Source: a bacterium (GTDB lineage Bacteria > Cyanobacteriota > Vampirovibrionia > Gastranaerophilales > Gastranaerophilaceae). From it: a stretch of DNA of 39,715 nt. Numbering within the stretch: position 1 is the first letter of the stretch; each line of letters begins with the position of its first letter. A program made the translations under genes and the position numbers. Shown here piece after piece: positions 30,415 through 37,992 of this stretch. The notes under the pieces are model-generated. The model ran no database searches and was not told the DNA's origin. It saw nothing but the letters and a program-made list of their open reading frames with translations. The stretch lies in NCBI GenBank assembly GCA_017467605.1, contig JAFUSQ010000062.1:1-39715 (forward strand), in the 5' to 3' direction.

Positions 30415-31167
30415 ATGAAAGTTATTCCATTAAAGTATTATGACGGCGGATTTATGACTCAAGGCTTTGCCTTTGGCGGTTCAAGAGACAAAGAAAAATG
30501 TGAAGATGTTAAATACGGTTCTTCCCTTCAAAATTTTCTGATTGATGACGGAAGCGAAGTTATTTTATCTGATACAGGTATGCCGAACGATTCGCCTGAT
30601 ATGGGTTCAAACCCTAATATGCCTCTATCTATGGGTAAAAAAGTTGCAACATTCCAAGAAGCGTTTGAAGCAACGGGATACAAGGTTGAAGATGTAACAA
30701 AAATAGTTGTAACTCATAAGCACCCTGACCACACAGGCGAACTCAGAATGTTTCCTAACGCTAAAATTTATATCTCTGAACGCGAAGCAGACGATATGAA
30801 ACTGACAGGAGATAATATTGTGAGGGTGAAATTTACAGACGGAGCATATAAAAATTTCCCTGCCTCTCAAAGAATAACAGATTCTCTTGTTATGATAAAA
30901 GCAGAAGGACATACAAACGGTAATTCAATTTCAATTTTGGAAGATAAAGAGCAGGATTGCTATTATATGTTTCAGGGAGATGTTACCTATTGTGATGCAG
31001 CATTAAAAGCAAACGAGTTGTCTGTTGTTTTTGAAGATAAAGAAAAAGCAAGAGAAACTTTGACAAGAGTTCGTGAATTTGTGAAAAACAACAAAACAAT
31101 ATATTGTTCAACACATTGTCCCGAAGGGTATTTGAATGTTGAACAACACAAAATCATGGAACTTTAA
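30415..31167 (+). CDS. MBL-fold metallo-hydrolase
   Basis: 250 residues of the metallo-beta-lactamase fold. The metal motif THKHPDHTG has His101, His103, Asp105 and His106. KAEGHTNGN supplies the next His, FQGDVTYCD the bridging Asp, and CSTHCPEG the last His. AAGGAG precedes the ATG. Co-transcription with rubrerythrin suggests a stress role, such as thioester, lactone or oxidised-metabolite hydrolysis. It lacks the flavodoxin domain of flavodiiron proteins, so oxygen reduction is unlikely. Confidence 0.88.
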   Translation: MKVIPLKYYDGGFMTQGFAFGGSRDKEKCEDVKYGSSLQNFLIDDGSEVILSDTGMPNDSPDMGSNPNMPLSMGKKVATFQEAFEATGYKVEDVTKIVVTHKHPDHTGELRMFPNAKIYISEREADDMKLTGDNIVRVKFTDGAYKNFPASQRITDSLVMIKAEGHTNGNSISILEDKEQDCYYMFQGDVTYCDAALKANELSVVFEDKEKARETLTRVREFVKNNKTIYCSTHCPEGYLNVEQHKIMEL

Positions 31168-31190
31168 TTTCCATTATAGTTCTAACATAT

Positions 31191-31232
31191 AAAAAAAGGC
31201 GGCTCATTATATAATAAGAGCTGCCTTTTTTT
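31191..31232. terminator. Bidirectional terminator between MBL-fold and AKR genes
   Basis: AAAAAAAGGCGGCTC (31191-31205) pairs with GAGCTGCC plus the T7 tract (31218-31232), with a single G-U wobble. A and T runs on both sides let it serve the convergent genes on both strands. Confidence 0.8.
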
Positions 31233-31248
31233 GATTTATAAAATCAAA

Positions 31249-32100
31249 TTAATCGTGTATTTTATATGCTTTTAATAACGTTTCTCCAAACGATAAATCG
31301 TCAGGGTTATGAGTTCCCCTGCCTGTATCAATTGAGCGAATTTTTGCCATATCATCACTGTCAAGAGAGAAATCAAATATTTCAAAGTTTTCTTTTAGGT
31401 GATTCATTGAAGTTGATTTAGGAATAGGGATTATACCTTCTTCCACGTGCCACCTTAAAATAATTTGGCTTACTGTCTTGTTATATTTTGCCCCTATGGA
31501 TTTTAATATTTCATTTTCAAAGAGTTCTTTATTACCATGTCCCAACGGATACCATGCCTGCATTTTAATATCATAAGGTTTCATATATTCTCTTAATTCT
31601 TTTTGTTGGAACAATGGATTACATTCCATTTGGTTAATTGCAGGTTTAATACGCATTTCAGGAAGTAAATTTTCTAAAAATCCAATTGTATGGTTACTGA
31701 TACCTATTGACTTAATCTTTCCTTCATTTACCCCTTCTTCAAGAGCTTTCCAGGCACCTTTTGTATCAAAATAAGGTTGATGAAGCAGGTATAAATCAAT
31801 ATAATCAAGATTTAAGTTTTTTAATGATGTATCAATCCCTTTTTTAGCAGCTTCATAGCCGTAATCTTGCAGCCAAAGTTTTGAAGTCACATAAATATCT
31901 TCTCTTTTGAGTCCGCTTGATTTAATTGCTTTACCTACCCCAACTTCATTCATATAAGCGGCAGCAGTATCAATAAATCTGTATCCGACTTCAAGTGCAT
32001 CACTTACGGCACGTTCACAAGTCCCATCATCAGGAATAAGAAAAACTCCAAACCCGATTGCGGGAATTTCAGTTCCGTTGTTTAATTTTACTGTTTGCAT
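31249..32100 (-). CDS. Aldo/keto reductase
   Basis: 283 residues. The NADPH-dependent (beta/alpha)8 family tetrad is complete: Asp44, Tyr49 (DTAAAYMNEVGVG), Lys74 (VTSKLW) and His107 (LLHQPY). The cofactor end shows GISNH, NQMECNP and IPIPKSTSMNHLKEN. Most like the 2,5-diketogluconate reductase/YvgN type, which detoxifies aldehydes and ketones such as methylglyoxal. It is the last gene of the minus-strand redox cluster, 21 bases after an iron-sulfur flavoprotein gene. Confidence 0.93.
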   Translation of the reverse strand: MQTVKLNNGTEIPAIGFGVFLIPDDGTCERAVSDALEVGYRFIDTAAAYMNEVGVGKAIKSSGLKREDIYVTSKLWLQDYGYEAAKKGIDTSLKNLNLDYIDLYLLHQPYFDTKGAWKALEEGVNEGKIKSIGISNHTIGFLENLLPEMRIKPAINQMECNPLFQQKELREYMKPYDIKMQAWYPLGHGNKELFENEILKSIGAKYNKTVSQIILRWHVEEGIIPIPKSTSMNHLKENFEIFDFSLDSDDMAKIRSIDTGRGTHNPDDLSFGETLLKAYKIHD

Positions 32101-32121
32101 AAATTATTCTCCCTTGTCTTA

Positions 32122-32661
32122 TTATCTTATACTTTTACCCATTTCGTATGCTTCTTTCATTGCGGGTTTGTCTTTGATTTCACCTTTTTCATAAACACTA
32201 TGCCCATAGATTATTCCGCATTCTTTTGCACCGTTTACACAATCTGCGTAACCTCTAAAGCATTCTATTGTTCTATATAAACCCTCTTTTCCGTCAGCAC
32301 AGGTTGCGATATAATAAAATTCCTTATTCTTAACCTCTGTCCAACGTGCAACAGTTCTATCGATTAATGCTTTTAATTGTGCATCTATTGAATAAAAGTA
32401 AACAGGACTTGCAAGAACCAAAACATCTGCATCTATCATTTTTTGTAAAATTTCAGCCATATCATCTTTTATGATACATTCACCGCTACTTTTTTGGCAG
32501 TAATAACAACCTTTGCAATAATCAATTTTCTTTTTTGAAACATTTATTTTTTCAACATCATTACCCGATTCTATTGCACCTTTCATAAATTCATCACATA
32601 AAATATCTGAATTCCCGCCAATTCTTGGACTTCCTGATAATATTAAAACTTTTTTACTCAT
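32122..32661 (-). CDS. Iron-sulfur flavoprotein (NADPH-dependent FMN reductase family)
   Basis: 179 residues. The flavodoxin-like N-terminus SGSPRIGGNSD binds FMN phosphate. The compact motif CX2CX2CX6C (Cys49, 52, 55 and 62) is the [4Fe-4S] motif of Isf-type flavoproteins. ASPVYFYSIDAQLKALIDR is family-typical. It probably reduces oxygen, peroxide or quinone-type electrophiles, or shuttles electrons. Its stop lies 21 bases before the AKR ATG, and it follows the CMD-cupin gene by 9 bases. It is a paralogue of the 34169 gene. Confidence 0.9.
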   Translation of the reverse strand: MSKKVLILSGSPRIGGNSDILCDEFMKGAIESGNDVEKINVSKKKIDYCKGCYYCQKSSGECIIKDDMAEILQKMIDADVLVLASPVYFYSIDAQLKALIDRTVARWTEVKNKEFYYIATCADGKEGLYRTIECFRGYADCVNGAKECGIIYGHSVYEKGEIKDKPAMKEAYEMGKSIR

Positions 32662-32670
32662 AATCCGCTC

Positions 32671-33525
32671 CTACTTTAATTTTCCATATTCTTCATCACT
32701 TACAGGTTCTAACCATTCGTTTGAAGTTTCCTCCCCGTCAACTTCAACTGCCAAATGTGAAAACCAAGAATCAGAGGCTGCACCGTGCCAATGCTTTACA
32801 TTTGCAGGAATATTTATTACATCACCTGCTTTCATTTCTATTGGTTCCTTACCCCATTCCTGATAATATCCACGACCGCCAATAGCAATTAACATCTGAC
32901 CGCCGCCTGATTTTGCTTTGTGAATATGCCAATTGTTTCTGCATTTAGGTTCAAAGGTTACATTATAGATTTTCACTTGTTCTGTTGAAACAGGTGCAAT
33001 GTAACTTTGTCCGATAAAGTATTTAGCATAAGCTATATTTGGTTCACCTATCGGAAACATAATTGTATGTGCATAATTGTCTTTTTCAGTTAGGGCTTGT
33101 GTAGGTTCGTTCCATATTTCTTTTGCTAAATTAAATGTCGCCCATGCTTTAGGCCACCCTGCGTAAAATGCTGTATGAGTAATGGCAGCAGCAATTTCTT
33201 CTTTTGTAACACCATTATTTTTAGCATTTTGAAGGTGATGTTTCATTGATGAATCCGTTATTCCTTGCGACATTAAAGCAACAACGGTTATTATACATCT
33301 TGTTTTAATCGGAATATCTTTATTATTCCAATTTTCACCAAATAGAATATCATCATTAAAGTGTGCAAATTCAGGAGCAAAGTTTCCTAAATTATCTCTG
33401 CCTGCCGTTTGTACTATTTTCCCACTGTTCATATTATTCACCCCTTTGTTTTTATTTCCAAGTGCAAAACAAGTGCCTTGTGCTAAAAATGACATTATTA
33501 AAATTGAAAGTAATATCTTTTTCAT
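32671..33525 (-). CDS. Exported carboxymuconolactone decarboxylase-cupin fusion
   Basis: 284 residues from ATG 33525, whose A overlaps the upstream stop (TAATG); a GTG-type upstream start is rejected. A signal peptide (MKKILLSILIMSFLAQGTCF) comes first. A carboxymuconolactone-decarboxylase-like domain follows (about 45-140: HHLQNAKNNGVTKEEIAAAI and HTAFYAGWPKAWATF). A cupin is at about 165-275 (NWHIHKAKSGGGQML, then GDVINIPANVKHWHG) with His metal ligands. The CXXC of AhpD-like proteins is absent. Related cytoplasmic fusions accompany flavodoxins and AKRs in anaerobes; export is the unusual feature here. Function probably quinone/aromatic or oxidant detoxification (inference). Confidence 0.85.
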   Translation of the reverse strand: MKKILLSILIMSFLAQGTCFALGNKNKGVNNMNSGKIVQTAGRDNLGNFAPEFAHFNDDILFGENWNNKDIPIKTRCIITVVALMSQGITDSSMKHHLQNAKNNGVTKEEIAAAITHTAFYAGWPKAWATFNLAKEIWNEPTQALTEKDNYAHTIMFPIGEPNIAYAKYFIGQSYIAPVSTEQVKIYNVTFEPKCRNNWHIHKAKSGGGQMLIAIGGRGYYQEWGKEPIEMKAGDVINIPANVKHWHGAASDSWFSHLAVEVDGEETSNEWLEPVSDEEYGKLK

Positions 33526-34157
33526 TAAAACCCTAAACCTTTCAACCATTCGGTTAGTTGTTTATCTGCTTGAAGTCTATCATTTTGCGCAGTATGTCCG
33601 TATATCGCTAAACCTTTAATAACCTTTGCTCCGGTGCGAGCCATACCCTGTTCCCCGCAATATCCGCTACCTTCATGAGTACAGAATGGAATGATTGTTT
33701 TACCGTTAAAATCATAACTGTCCAAAAATGTATAAACAGGCATTGGTTTATCACCCCACCAAATAGGATAACCGACAAAAACAGTATCATATTTATTGAA
33801 ATCATTTACCCCGCCGATTATTTCAGGTCTCGCATTGGCTTGTAATTCTTTTTTAGCATATTCGGTTAATTCCGCATAACCTTTTGGGTAGTTGTCTTTT
33901 GCAACTTTGATTTCAAATAAATCACCATTTGTTTTATTTGCTATCATTTTGGCAATAATAGCGGTGTTACCTTCTGTTATGTTTCCAACCGAATACTGTT
34001 CACCGGTGCGTGAAAAATATGCAACTAAAACTTTGCAATTGTCATTTACCCCTTCATTTAGCCCTGCCATTGTTTTACCTCCGTTATTTGTTTTAAATAA
34101 GAAAAATCCGCCTAATACGACTATTAAAAGTGTAATTAAAATTAGTTTAATATTCAT
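33525..34157 (-). CDS. Membrane-anchored flavodoxin
   Basis: 210 residues. One N-terminal transmembrane helix (about 4-21), then a flavodoxin domain from about residue 42. It has the phosphate loop YFSRTGEQYS, VFVGYPIWWGDKPMPVYTF, and FCTHEGSGYCG, as in the flavodoxin_4 group. The anchor with a short linker (NNGGKTMAG) places the flavin domain outside the membrane if the protein follows the positive-inside rule. It may pass electrons to the exported CMD-cupin protein, whose start overlaps its stop. It follows the 34169 gene by 11 bases. Confidence 0.88.
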   Translation of the reverse strand: MNIKLILITLLIVVLGGFFLFKTNNGGKTMAGLNEGVNDNCKVLVAYFSRTGEQYSVGNITEGNTAIIAKMIANKTNGDLFEIKVAKDNYPKGYAELTEYAKKELQANARPEIIGGVNDFNKYDTVFVGYPIWWGDKPMPVYTFLDSYDFNGKTIIPFCTHEGSGYCGEQGMARTGAKVIKGLAIYGHTAQNDRLQADKQLTEWLKGLGF

Positions 34158-34168
34158 ATTTTTACCTA

Positions 34169-34708
34169 TTATAAAGATTTTCCAAGCTCATAAGCCTGTT
34201 TTAAGTATTCACTATTATTTAAATCAGAACCGTTTAAAACACCGTAAACATTAATTATACCAATATTTTCCATTTTTAACCACCAAGAAAAAATTCTTTC
34301 ATATTTTTGATTCATTTCTTGAGCAAGTTCCGGGAGATTACTGTGTTGTGAAGTTATTAAAATGGTTTTCATTTCTTTGTTTGTGAGTTGAGTATTTATT
34401 GAATAAAATCTGTCTATAATTTTCTTCAATTGTGCCGAAAAATCCATATAATACATTGGTGTTGCAAGGACTAAAACATCAGAACTTAAAAGATTTTCTC
34501 TCAATTCAACAAAATCGTCTTTAAATATACACGTTTTTTCTCCCATACCACAATGATTACAACCGATACAAAAATGAACATCTCTAAAATGAGAGTCAAA
34601 TCGGTAAATTTCGTGGCCTTTTTCCTTCGCACCTTTAATAAATTCTTCTGCTAATATTGTTGAACCGCCGTTTTTTCTCGGGCTCCCTGTAATAACGGTT
34701 ATTTTCAT
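34169..34708 (-). CDS. Iron-sulfur flavoprotein (first gene of redox operon)
   Basis: 179 residues. FMN loop TGSPRKNGGST, the [4Fe-4S] motif CX2CX2CX6C (Cys47, 50, 53 and 60) and ATPMYYMDFSAQLKKIIDRF. It is the same family as the 32122 gene but only moderately similar, so it is an older duplication or a separate acquisition. A strong AAAAAGGAGGG ribosome-binding site precedes the ATG. A short-chain dehydrogenase relic lies directly upstream on the same strand, so the promoter may be inherited from that lost gene. Confidence 0.9.
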   Translation of the reverse strand: MKITVITGSPRKNGGSTILAEEFIKGAKEKGHEIYRFDSHFRDVHFCIGCNHCGMGEKTCIFKDDFVELRENLLSSDVLVLATPMYYMDFSAQLKKIIDRFYSINTQLTNKEMKTILITSQHSNLPELAQEMNQKYERIFSWWLKMENIGIINVYGVLNGSDLNNSEYLKQAYELGKSL

Positions 34709-34724
34709 CTTTCTTCCCTCCTTT

Positions 34725-34808
34725 TTAGGCCTCGCCGTAGAAATATGCGGCTGTTACTCCGTCGTCTATGAAGAAATCACTTCCTGATATAAAATCACAA
34801 TTAGGAAA
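34725..34808 (-). pseudogene. C-terminal relic of a short-chain dehydrogenase/reductase
   Basis: An open minus-strand stretch of 27 codons with no start codon, reading FISGSDFFIDDGVTAAYFYG and then EA before TAA. This is the C-terminal signature of classical SDR enzymes (usually ITGSDFLIDGGVTA-like). A stop at 34809-34811 blocks the frame upstream and no other SDR motif is found. The rest of the gene has been deleted. Its position ahead of the redox operon suggests it was once the first gene. Confidence 0.75.
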
Positions 34809-34931
34809 TCATGATAATCTTATAAAACTGAAACTTAATTTTATTTTCTTACTTTTAACAGAATTAAGAATGATATTGTTAAACACCTAAATCCATCACT
34901 TACACTAAATAACCTTCATTTTTACAGAATT

Positions 34932-34940
34932 ATTATATCA
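34932..34940 (-). promoter_or_regulatory. Extended -10 promoter upstream of the redox operon
   Basis: TGATATAAT on the minus strand, immediately after the nrdG stop, without a clear -35. It would transcribe through the SDR relic into the redox operon with a leader of about 215 nt. The AT-rich stretch 34812-34931 shows no other element. Confidence 0.5.
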
Positions 34941-34978
34941 AAAAAAATAAATTAATAATATAAATATTTTAAATTTTA

Positions 34979-35674
34979 TTATCTGTATTGTACAAAATCC
35001 ACGTATAACTGCAATTTTTGACAAATATTTTCAAATTCTTTATCAGAATATGTTTTTGCATTCAGAAATTCAGGATTATAAATTTTAGACGGAATAAATT
35101 TTTGCAAATAATAACGTTTTGCACCTTTTAGCATTTGACCGATTTTTTCAAAATCATCAAAGGATAATTGAGATTTTACGACAGTTGTTCGAAATTCGTA
35201 ATCAATTCCTATACTCTTAATCAAGTTTATACTTTCTAATATATCCTCTTTATTAACTTTTACACCAACAATTTCTTCATATTTTTCAATTGGAGCTTTT
35301 ATGTCCATTGCAACATAATCAAGCAAATTCGCTTTTAGCAATTTTCGAATTATTTGCGGATTTGTCCCATTTGTATCAAGCTTTACCGCAAAACCCAATA
35401 ACTTAATTTCTTTTACAAAGTCATAAAGTCCGGATTGAATTGTAGGTTCTCCACCTGTTATAACAACTCCGTCAAGCTTACCTTTTCTGGCTTTTAAAAA
35501 CTCAAAAAATTCTTCTGTAATATATTTCGGTTTCAAATCAAAATTTAACAACTCAGAATTATGGCAATAGCCGCAACGAAAGTTACAGCCCTGTGTAAAA
35601 ACAATGGCTGCAACTTTTTGCGGGAAATCAACTAATGTTGTTTTTTGAATACCCCCGATTACAAACAACAACAA
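34979..35674 (-). CDS. nrdG: Anaerobic ribonucleotide reductase activating enzyme
   Basis: 231 residues, a radical SAM enzyme that installs the glycyl radical on NrdD. The cluster motif CX3CX2C is Cys30, Cys34 and Cys37 (CNFRCGYCH). GVVITGGEPTIQ and VKLDTNGTNP follow. It is the longer NrdG type also annotated as anaerobic RNR activator in nrdDG operons. The 5' end overlaps nrdD by up to 16 bases. There is no ATG; three consecutive TTG codons (35674, 35671, 35668) follow AGGAG, and the exact one used is uncertain. Confidence 0.93.
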   Translation of the reverse strand: MLLFVIGGIQKTTLVDFPQKVAAIVFTQGCNFRCGYCHNSELLNFDLKPKYITEEFFEFLKARKGKLDGVVITGGEPTIQSGLYDFVKEIKLLGFAVKLDTNGTNPQIIRKLLKANLLDYVAMDIKAPIEKYEEIVGVKVNKEDILESINLIKSIGIDYEFRTTVVKSQLSFDDFEKIGQMLKGAKRYYLQKFIPSKIYNPEFLNAKTYSDKEFENICQKLQLYVDFVQYR

Positions 35675-37794
35675 CTCTCCTGAGCTTTTTGCATATCAAA
35701 CGTTTTACGGTTGCCAAATTCAGCCTTTTTACCTTTATTCCAGCCTTTTACCGGACGAATGTAACCTACAATTCGTGAATAAATTTCACATTCTGTTCCG
35801 CAATCAGGACAAGTTTCGTGTTCTCCTGCGACATATCCGTGAGTCGGACATACAGAAAATGTCGGAGAGAATGTAAAATATGGCAAATGATAATTTTCAC
35901 ATATCTTTTTAACGAGATTTTTCATTGTAGTCAAATCGTTTATTCTTTCTCCCGCAAAGATGTGAACAACTGTACCTCCTGTATATTTGGTTTGCAAATC
36001 GTCCTGATGATCAAGGAGTTCAAAAATGTCATCAGTATAATTTACAGGCAGTTGTGTTGAATTTGAATAATAAGGTTCTGCCCCTTGAGAATAATATTCT
36101 TCATCATTTGCACACTTAATATCAGTGAGGTTTTTCTTATCGAGTTTTGCAAGACGATAACTTGTCCCTTCGGCAGGAGTTGCTTCCAAATTATAATTAT
36201 TACCGGTTTCTTCTTGGAATTTTACAATTATATCTCTCATAAAATCCATAACTTCTACGGCAAAATCGTGTCCTGCTTCATCAGCAATTGAACAGCCTAA
36301 AAGATTTTCACAAGCTTCATTCATACCAACTAAACCGATAGTAGAAAAATGATTCTTCCAATAAACCCCGAAACGAGCCTTTATATCTCTTAAATAAAAT
36401 TTTGTATATGGATATAAACCTCCATCTGTCAAACGTTCCAATAATTTACGTTTAATCTCAAGAGATTCTTTTGCTATTTCCATTCTGTCTTTTAAAACTT
36501 CGAAAAATTCTTCTTTAGATTTAGTTTGATACCCGATTTTTGGCAAATTCATAGTAACAACACCGATAGAACCGGTTAAAGGATTTGAGCCAAAAAGACC
36601 TCCACCTCTGTATTCCAGTTGTCTGTTATCAATTCTTAAACGGCAGCACATAGAACGTGCATCTTCAGGATTCATATCAGAATTTACGAAATTAGAAAAA
36701 TAAGGAATACCATATTTTGCACTCATTTCCCAAAGCCCGTCTAATTCAGGGTTATCCCAATCAAAATCTTTTGTAATGTTATAAGTCGGAATCGGGAATG
36801 TGAATACTCGGCCTGATGCATCTCCTTCCATCATAACTTCAAAGAAGGCCTTATTTATCATATTCATTTCGTTTTGAAATTCGCCGTAAGTTTCTTCTTT
36901 CATTTCGCCGCCAACAATTACACATTGATCTTTATAATATGACGGAACAGTCAAGTCCATTGTTACGTTAGAAAATGGGGTTTGGAAACCGACACGAGTC
37001 GGAACATTCATGTTAAATACAAATTCCTGCAACGCCTGCTTTACCTGTGCATAATTCAAGCCGTCATATCTGACAAACGGAGCAAGCAAAGTATCAAAAT
37101 TAGAAAATGCCTGAGCCCCTGCACTTTCGCCTTGCATAGTGTATAAGAAATTCACCATTTGTCCCAGAGCTGTTCTGAAATGTTTTGCAGGTTTTGAAGC
37201 CACCTTACCGACTACACCGGTAAACCCTTCTGTTAATAAATCTTTTAAATCCCAACCTACACAATAAACAGATATAATATTCAAATCGTGAATATGAATA
37301 TCTCCGTTTTCGTGTGCTTCTTTAATTTCGTTAGGATAAATTTTGTTTAACCAATAATTTTTGCTCATTGCTGATGCCAAATAATTATTTAAACCTTGGA
37401 TTGAGTAGCCCATATTGGAATTTTCATTAACTTGCCAATCCAGTTGTTTTAAATAATCGTCAACCATATCAATTGACGCATTTTTAGCAAAATCTCTCAT
37501 TTTATTGTGCTGCTCACGATAAAGTATATAAGATTTCGCAGTTTGTTTATACTCGGAAGATAACAAAACTTTTTCAACGATATCTTGAATTTCTTCGACC
37601 GTTGGTGCAGACATGTTTGATTGTTTTTCTTTTACAAAATCATTAACGATTTTAATTACATTTTTTGTCAATCTGCGTGCAGTAAACTGATCAATTTCTT
37701 TTGTAACATTAGATGCCTTACAAATGGCATTGGTGATTTTTTCGGAATCAAATTCTACGATTTGTCCATCACGCTTGATAACTTTTTGTTGCAT
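35659..37794 (-). CDS. nrdD: Class III (anaerobic) ribonucleoside-triphosphate reductase
   Basis: 711 residues. It makes dNTPs from NTPs in the absence of oxygen. The N-terminal ATP-cone is at about 1-95 (VIKRDGQIVEFDSEKITNAI), followed by the ten-stranded barrel. The C-terminal zinc site uses Cys649, Cys662, Cys665 and Cys669. The glycyl radical is expected at Gly677 in SRIVGYIRPV. The protein ends in a CCCL run. GGAGG precedes the ATG. A cobalamin riboswitch and consensus promoter control the nrdDG operon. Confidence 0.97.
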   Translation of the reverse strand: MQQKVIKRDGQIVEFDSEKITNAICKASNVTKEIDQFTARRLTKNVIKIVNDFVKEKQSNMSAPTVEEIQDIVEKVLLSSEYKQTAKSYILYREQHNKMRDFAKNASIDMVDDYLKQLDWQVNENSNMGYSIQGLNNYLASAMSKNYWLNKIYPNEIKEAHENGDIHIHDLNIISVYCVGWDLKDLLTEGFTGVVGKVASKPAKHFRTALGQMVNFLYTMQGESAGAQAFSNFDTLLAPFVRYDGLNYAQVKQALQEFVFNMNVPTRVGFQTPFSNVTMDLTVPSYYKDQCVIVGGEMKEETYGEFQNEMNMINKAFFEVMMEGDASGRVFTFPIPTYNITKDFDWDNPELDGLWEMSAKYGIPYFSNFVNSDMNPEDARSMCCRLRIDNRQLEYRGGGLFGSNPLTGSIGVVTMNLPKIGYQTKSKEEFFEVLKDRMEIAKESLEIKRKLLERLTDGGLYPYTKFYLRDIKARFGVYWKNHFSTIGLVGMNEACENLLGCSIADEAGHDFAVEVMDFMRDIIVKFQEETGNNYNLEATPAEGTSYRLAKLDKKNLTDIKCANDEEYYSQGAEPYYSNSTQLPVNYTDDIFELLDHQDDLQTKYTGGTVVHIFAGERINDLTTMKNLVKKICENYHLPYFTFSPTFSVCPTHGYVAGEHETCPDCGTECEIYSRIVGYIRPVKGWNKGKKAEFGNRKTFDMQKAQESCCCL

Positions 37795-37828
37795 AATAAA
37801 GCCTCCAGTCTCGTAAAGTAATAACTAA

Positions 37829-37951
37829 CCAAATAAGCATTCCGACTTTTTCAGTAGATTCACTGAAGTCATGCACTATCCTAAAGATTTCGTACAGAGG
37901 ACACGGCTGCGGACCAGTGAGGGACTTTCACCCATGCTTTCCTTACTCGGT
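37829..37951 (-). promoter_or_regulatory. Cobalamin (AdoCbl-type) riboswitch controlling nrdDG
   Basis: On the minus strand the leader reads GCATGGGTGAAAGTCCCTCA then CTGGTCCGCAGCCGTG (about 37904-37939), the conserved core of cobalamin riboswitches. It ends with AGTCGGAATGC (about 37837-37847). It starts at the predicted transcription start and lies 35 bases before nrdD. No T-tract terminator is seen between aptamer and nrdD, so control is probably translational, by masking GGAGG. B12 should lower nrdDG expression. Confidence 0.85.
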
Positions 37952-37957
37952 TCATTT

Positions 37958-37986
37958 ATTATAAAATATTTGAAAATTTTTGTCAA
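37958..37986 (-). promoter_or_regulatory. Perfect consensus promoter of nrdDG
   Basis: TTGACA (37981-37986), 17 bp, TATAAT (37958-37963) on the minus strand, with the predicted start near 37951 at the riboswitch 5' end. It sits 6 bases after the glycosyltransferase stop. Confidence 0.92.
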
Positions 37987-37992
37987 ACAATT

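Noticed and set aside
30415-31167. Flavodiiron (oxygen-reducing) protein
   Set aside because: The MBL-fold domain stands alone without a flavodoxin domain.
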